A stretch of 64,000 nucleotides of DNA from Acanthacorydalis orientalis (lineage: Eukaryota; Arthropoda; Insecta; Megaloptera; Corydalidae): assembly GCA_034766995.1 (NCBI GenBank), contig CM068314.1:35730708-35794707 (forward strand), read 5' to 3'. The position numbers and the translations under genes were made by a program. Each line of letters opens with the position of its first letter. Position 1 is the first letter of the stretch. The notes below the pieces were generated by a model. The model saw only the letters and a program-made list of their open reading frames with translations, did not search any database and was not told the origin of the DNA. This document shows positions 62,896 to 64,000 of the stretch, piece by piece.

Positions 62896-62990
62896 CTGTA
62901 ATATATATATATAATATATATATATATTATATATATATATATATATCATATATATTGTATATATATATATATATATATTATATACATAAA
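62780..62990. repeat. Two-unit TA minisatellite, period 99 bp
   Basis: GTAATATATATATATAATAT starts at 62799 and again at 62898; each copy continues through a (TA)n with TTATATA and TCATATATATTGTATA interruptions. It is a recent tandem duplication, since even the interruptions are shared. All Tyr-Ile frames at 62733-62996 derive from it. Confidence 0.85.
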
Positions 62991-63296
62991 AGATAAAATA
63001 AAATGTAACTTTCTTCTGAAAATTCTTCGAATAATATTTAGTTTCATTTGCATTTCAATAATGAATTTTTTTAATATAAAATACGATTGTTTGATTGAAT
63101 TATTTGTATAAAAAAATAATTTATTTCTATTTAAGTTCATTCAAACGAAAATAATACAAATCTGCGATGTATATTTTGAAAAGTCTTAATCCAAATACAT
63201 GCAAAAGTAATAAACATGAATTTATCAATGTTCCCGGTGTCTTACTCAGTTCATTGAAATATAAAACATATAAATGTATACGTATATTTTTTATAG

Positions 63297-63455
63297 CCAG
63301 ATGAACGCGAACATATACGTGAATGGATGGATATTCTTCAAAAAAATAATACAACACAGTGCGATATGAACACACGCAATGAGTATATGTGGTTTTTGTT
63401 GCTCGTCTTACAAAGAGGTCGTTCGTGCCAGCCATTCAATGAATCACCTCCAAAG
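63297..63455 (+). CDS. DUF4485-domain protein, second coding exon
   Basis: Codes for 53 residues in phase 0 between TTTTATAG and GTTAGC. It starts PDEREHIREWMDILQKNN, continues QCDMNTRNEYMWFLLLVLQR and ends GRSCQPFNESPPK. Spliced to exon 1 this gives LLKPDEREHIREWMDIL, and the W in REWM, the NTRNEY motif, the LLL.LQRG helix and the PF...PP end fall in the DUF4485 order and spacing; the domain is complete with 80 residues. The rest of the protein, expected to be coiled coil, lies beyond the window. Minus-strand frames of 74-102 codons over this region are shadows. Confidence 0.8.
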
Positions 63456-63699
63456 GTTAGCGATCTAAAGTTTATTAAAATACACTCAGTCGTATAAAAC
63501 AATTTCAATAAGGAAAATATAAGTGAATATTTTTTAAATAAATTTTTTCTTATTGTATTCAAATTATATTAACACAATTAATTAGATAAATGTTTTTCGA
63601 CGAATAATATAATTGAGTTTAAAAGTTAAATGCAAGTTGAACTGATAGCCTGATAATTAAGACAATTATTTTCAATTTTAATTTAATACAGTCAATGTG

Positions 63700-63740
63700 T
63701 TTATGTATATTATATATATATATATATATATAATATAAGG
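63700..63740. repeat. (TA)n array near the right edge
   Basis: A short TA tract, with TATAATATAAGG at its right side, lies in the presumed second intron of the DUF4485 gene. Confidence 0.85.
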
Positions 63741-63851
63741 TCTAATATTCGTGTAAATGAATATAATTGTAACCTCCCTAGCAATTTTTAAACTATTATT
63801 AACTACATTTTTAGTAAATACATTAAAACAACTTCTAGAAAAAGTTAACTG

Positions 63852-63984
63852 ATGTCTATTATAAGAGAAATATTATTATTTAGAATGAATTCTTTTCTTA
63901 CCCTACAAACTACTATTCGTCAATATTTGATCAACAATGATTTATTGAATATTTTAAATCAAAAAATTTTTTGTGATTTGTTAG
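63852..63984 (+). other. Possible third exon with a LisH/OFD1-like helix pair
   Basis: An open frame reads MSIIREILLFR, then MNSFLTLQTTIRQYLINNDL and LNILNQKIFCDLL, followed by G/GTAAAA at 63984/63985. LxxxIRxYLxxNxLLxxLxxxI resembles the short helical N-terminal motif of OFD1/FOR20-type centrosomal proteins, which fits the neighbouring gene. However, the only decent acceptors (for example ATTATTTAG at 63883) do not match the phase of exon 2, so an extra small exon or a separate start is needed. Composition is close to background. Confidence 0.25.
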
Positions 63985-64000
63985 GTAAAAAAATAATTCA

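Larger units (their letters stand above)
61109..63296 (+). other. Intron 1 of the DUF4485 gene (2188 bp)
   Basis: Starts GTAATA and ends TATTTTTTATAG. Both sides are in phase 0, so the exons join without breaking a codon. The acceptor has a TAG and a T-rich tract interrupted by A. The intron holds a hAT terminus, a complete piggyBac MITE and a duplicated TA minisatellite. Confidence 0.7.

Overview
This window looks like a stretch of nuclear DNA from an arthropod, most likely an insect with a very AT-rich genome. A hymenopteran is plausible but not proven. The evidence is the overwhelming A/T bias, the roughly fifty (TA)n arrays (about one per 1.2 kb), GT-AG introns, and decayed cut-and-paste transposons of types common in insects: mariner, pogo/Tigger, other IS630-Tc1-mariner, piggyBac, PIF/Harbinger and hAT, plus one RTE-like LINE tail. 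There are no bacterial operons, ribosomal RNA genes, CRISPR arrays or tRNA genes that I could recognise. Most long open frames are translations of (TA)n arrays and are not genes.

Only one gene is supported with confidence. It starts at about 61.0 kb on the + strand and runs off the right edge. Exon 1 (61028-61108) and exon 2 (63297-63455) join in phase 0 to give 80 residues matching the DUF4485 pattern (FDY, RSLIPLLK, REWMDIL, NTRNEY, then PF and PP), a domain of centrosomal/ciliary coiled-coil proteins such as CEP112. Intron 1 carries a complete piggyBac MITE and a hAT terminus. A possible further exon with a LisH/OFD1-like look lies at the right edge. On the minus strand, one well-flanked 82-nt exon candidate (38214-38295) and a possible recursive splice site (about 854) hint that much of the window is intron of a large minus-strand gene; this is inference.

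Layout: 0-0.6 kb, DDE transposon remnant; 1.0 kb, piggyBac MITE; 3.9-4.4 and 14.2-14.8 kb, two mariner deletion derivatives that keep only the N-terminal DNA-binding part and both termini; 6.7, 29.6 and 46.8 kb, fold-back repeats sharing a possible hammerhead-like core; 8.1 kb, TA-flanked MITE; 13.1-13.7 kb, pogo/Tigger derivative; 17.9-18.3 kb, GC-rich island with a perfect CRE and an X-box, the best promoter candidate; 21.0 kb, hAT-like element; 23.5 and 24.5 kb, elements with terminal inverted repeats; 28.0 and 29.0 kb, GC-rich islands with nuclear-receptor half-sites; 32.7 and 55.3-56.1 kb, Tigger pieces; 36.4-37.1 kb, a second mariner lineage; 39.7-40.6 kb, a cluster of a dispersed repeat also seen at 21.6 and 30.0 kb; 41.6-42.5 kb, LINE 3' end inside a (TA)n tract; 50.9-51.8 kb, a PIF/Harbinger derivative carrying a broken MADF-domain gene.

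The elements do not act together as a pathway. They record repeated invasions by TA-targeting, TTAA-targeting and TTA-targeting transposons, nearly all now dead and internally deleted. A recurring theme is transposon ends abutting (TA)n arrays. I found no convincing wholly new molecular system. The items most worth checking are the DUF4485 gene, the minus-strand exon and recursive splice site, the CRE/X-box island, the repeated N-terminal-only mariner derivatives, and the fold-back family.
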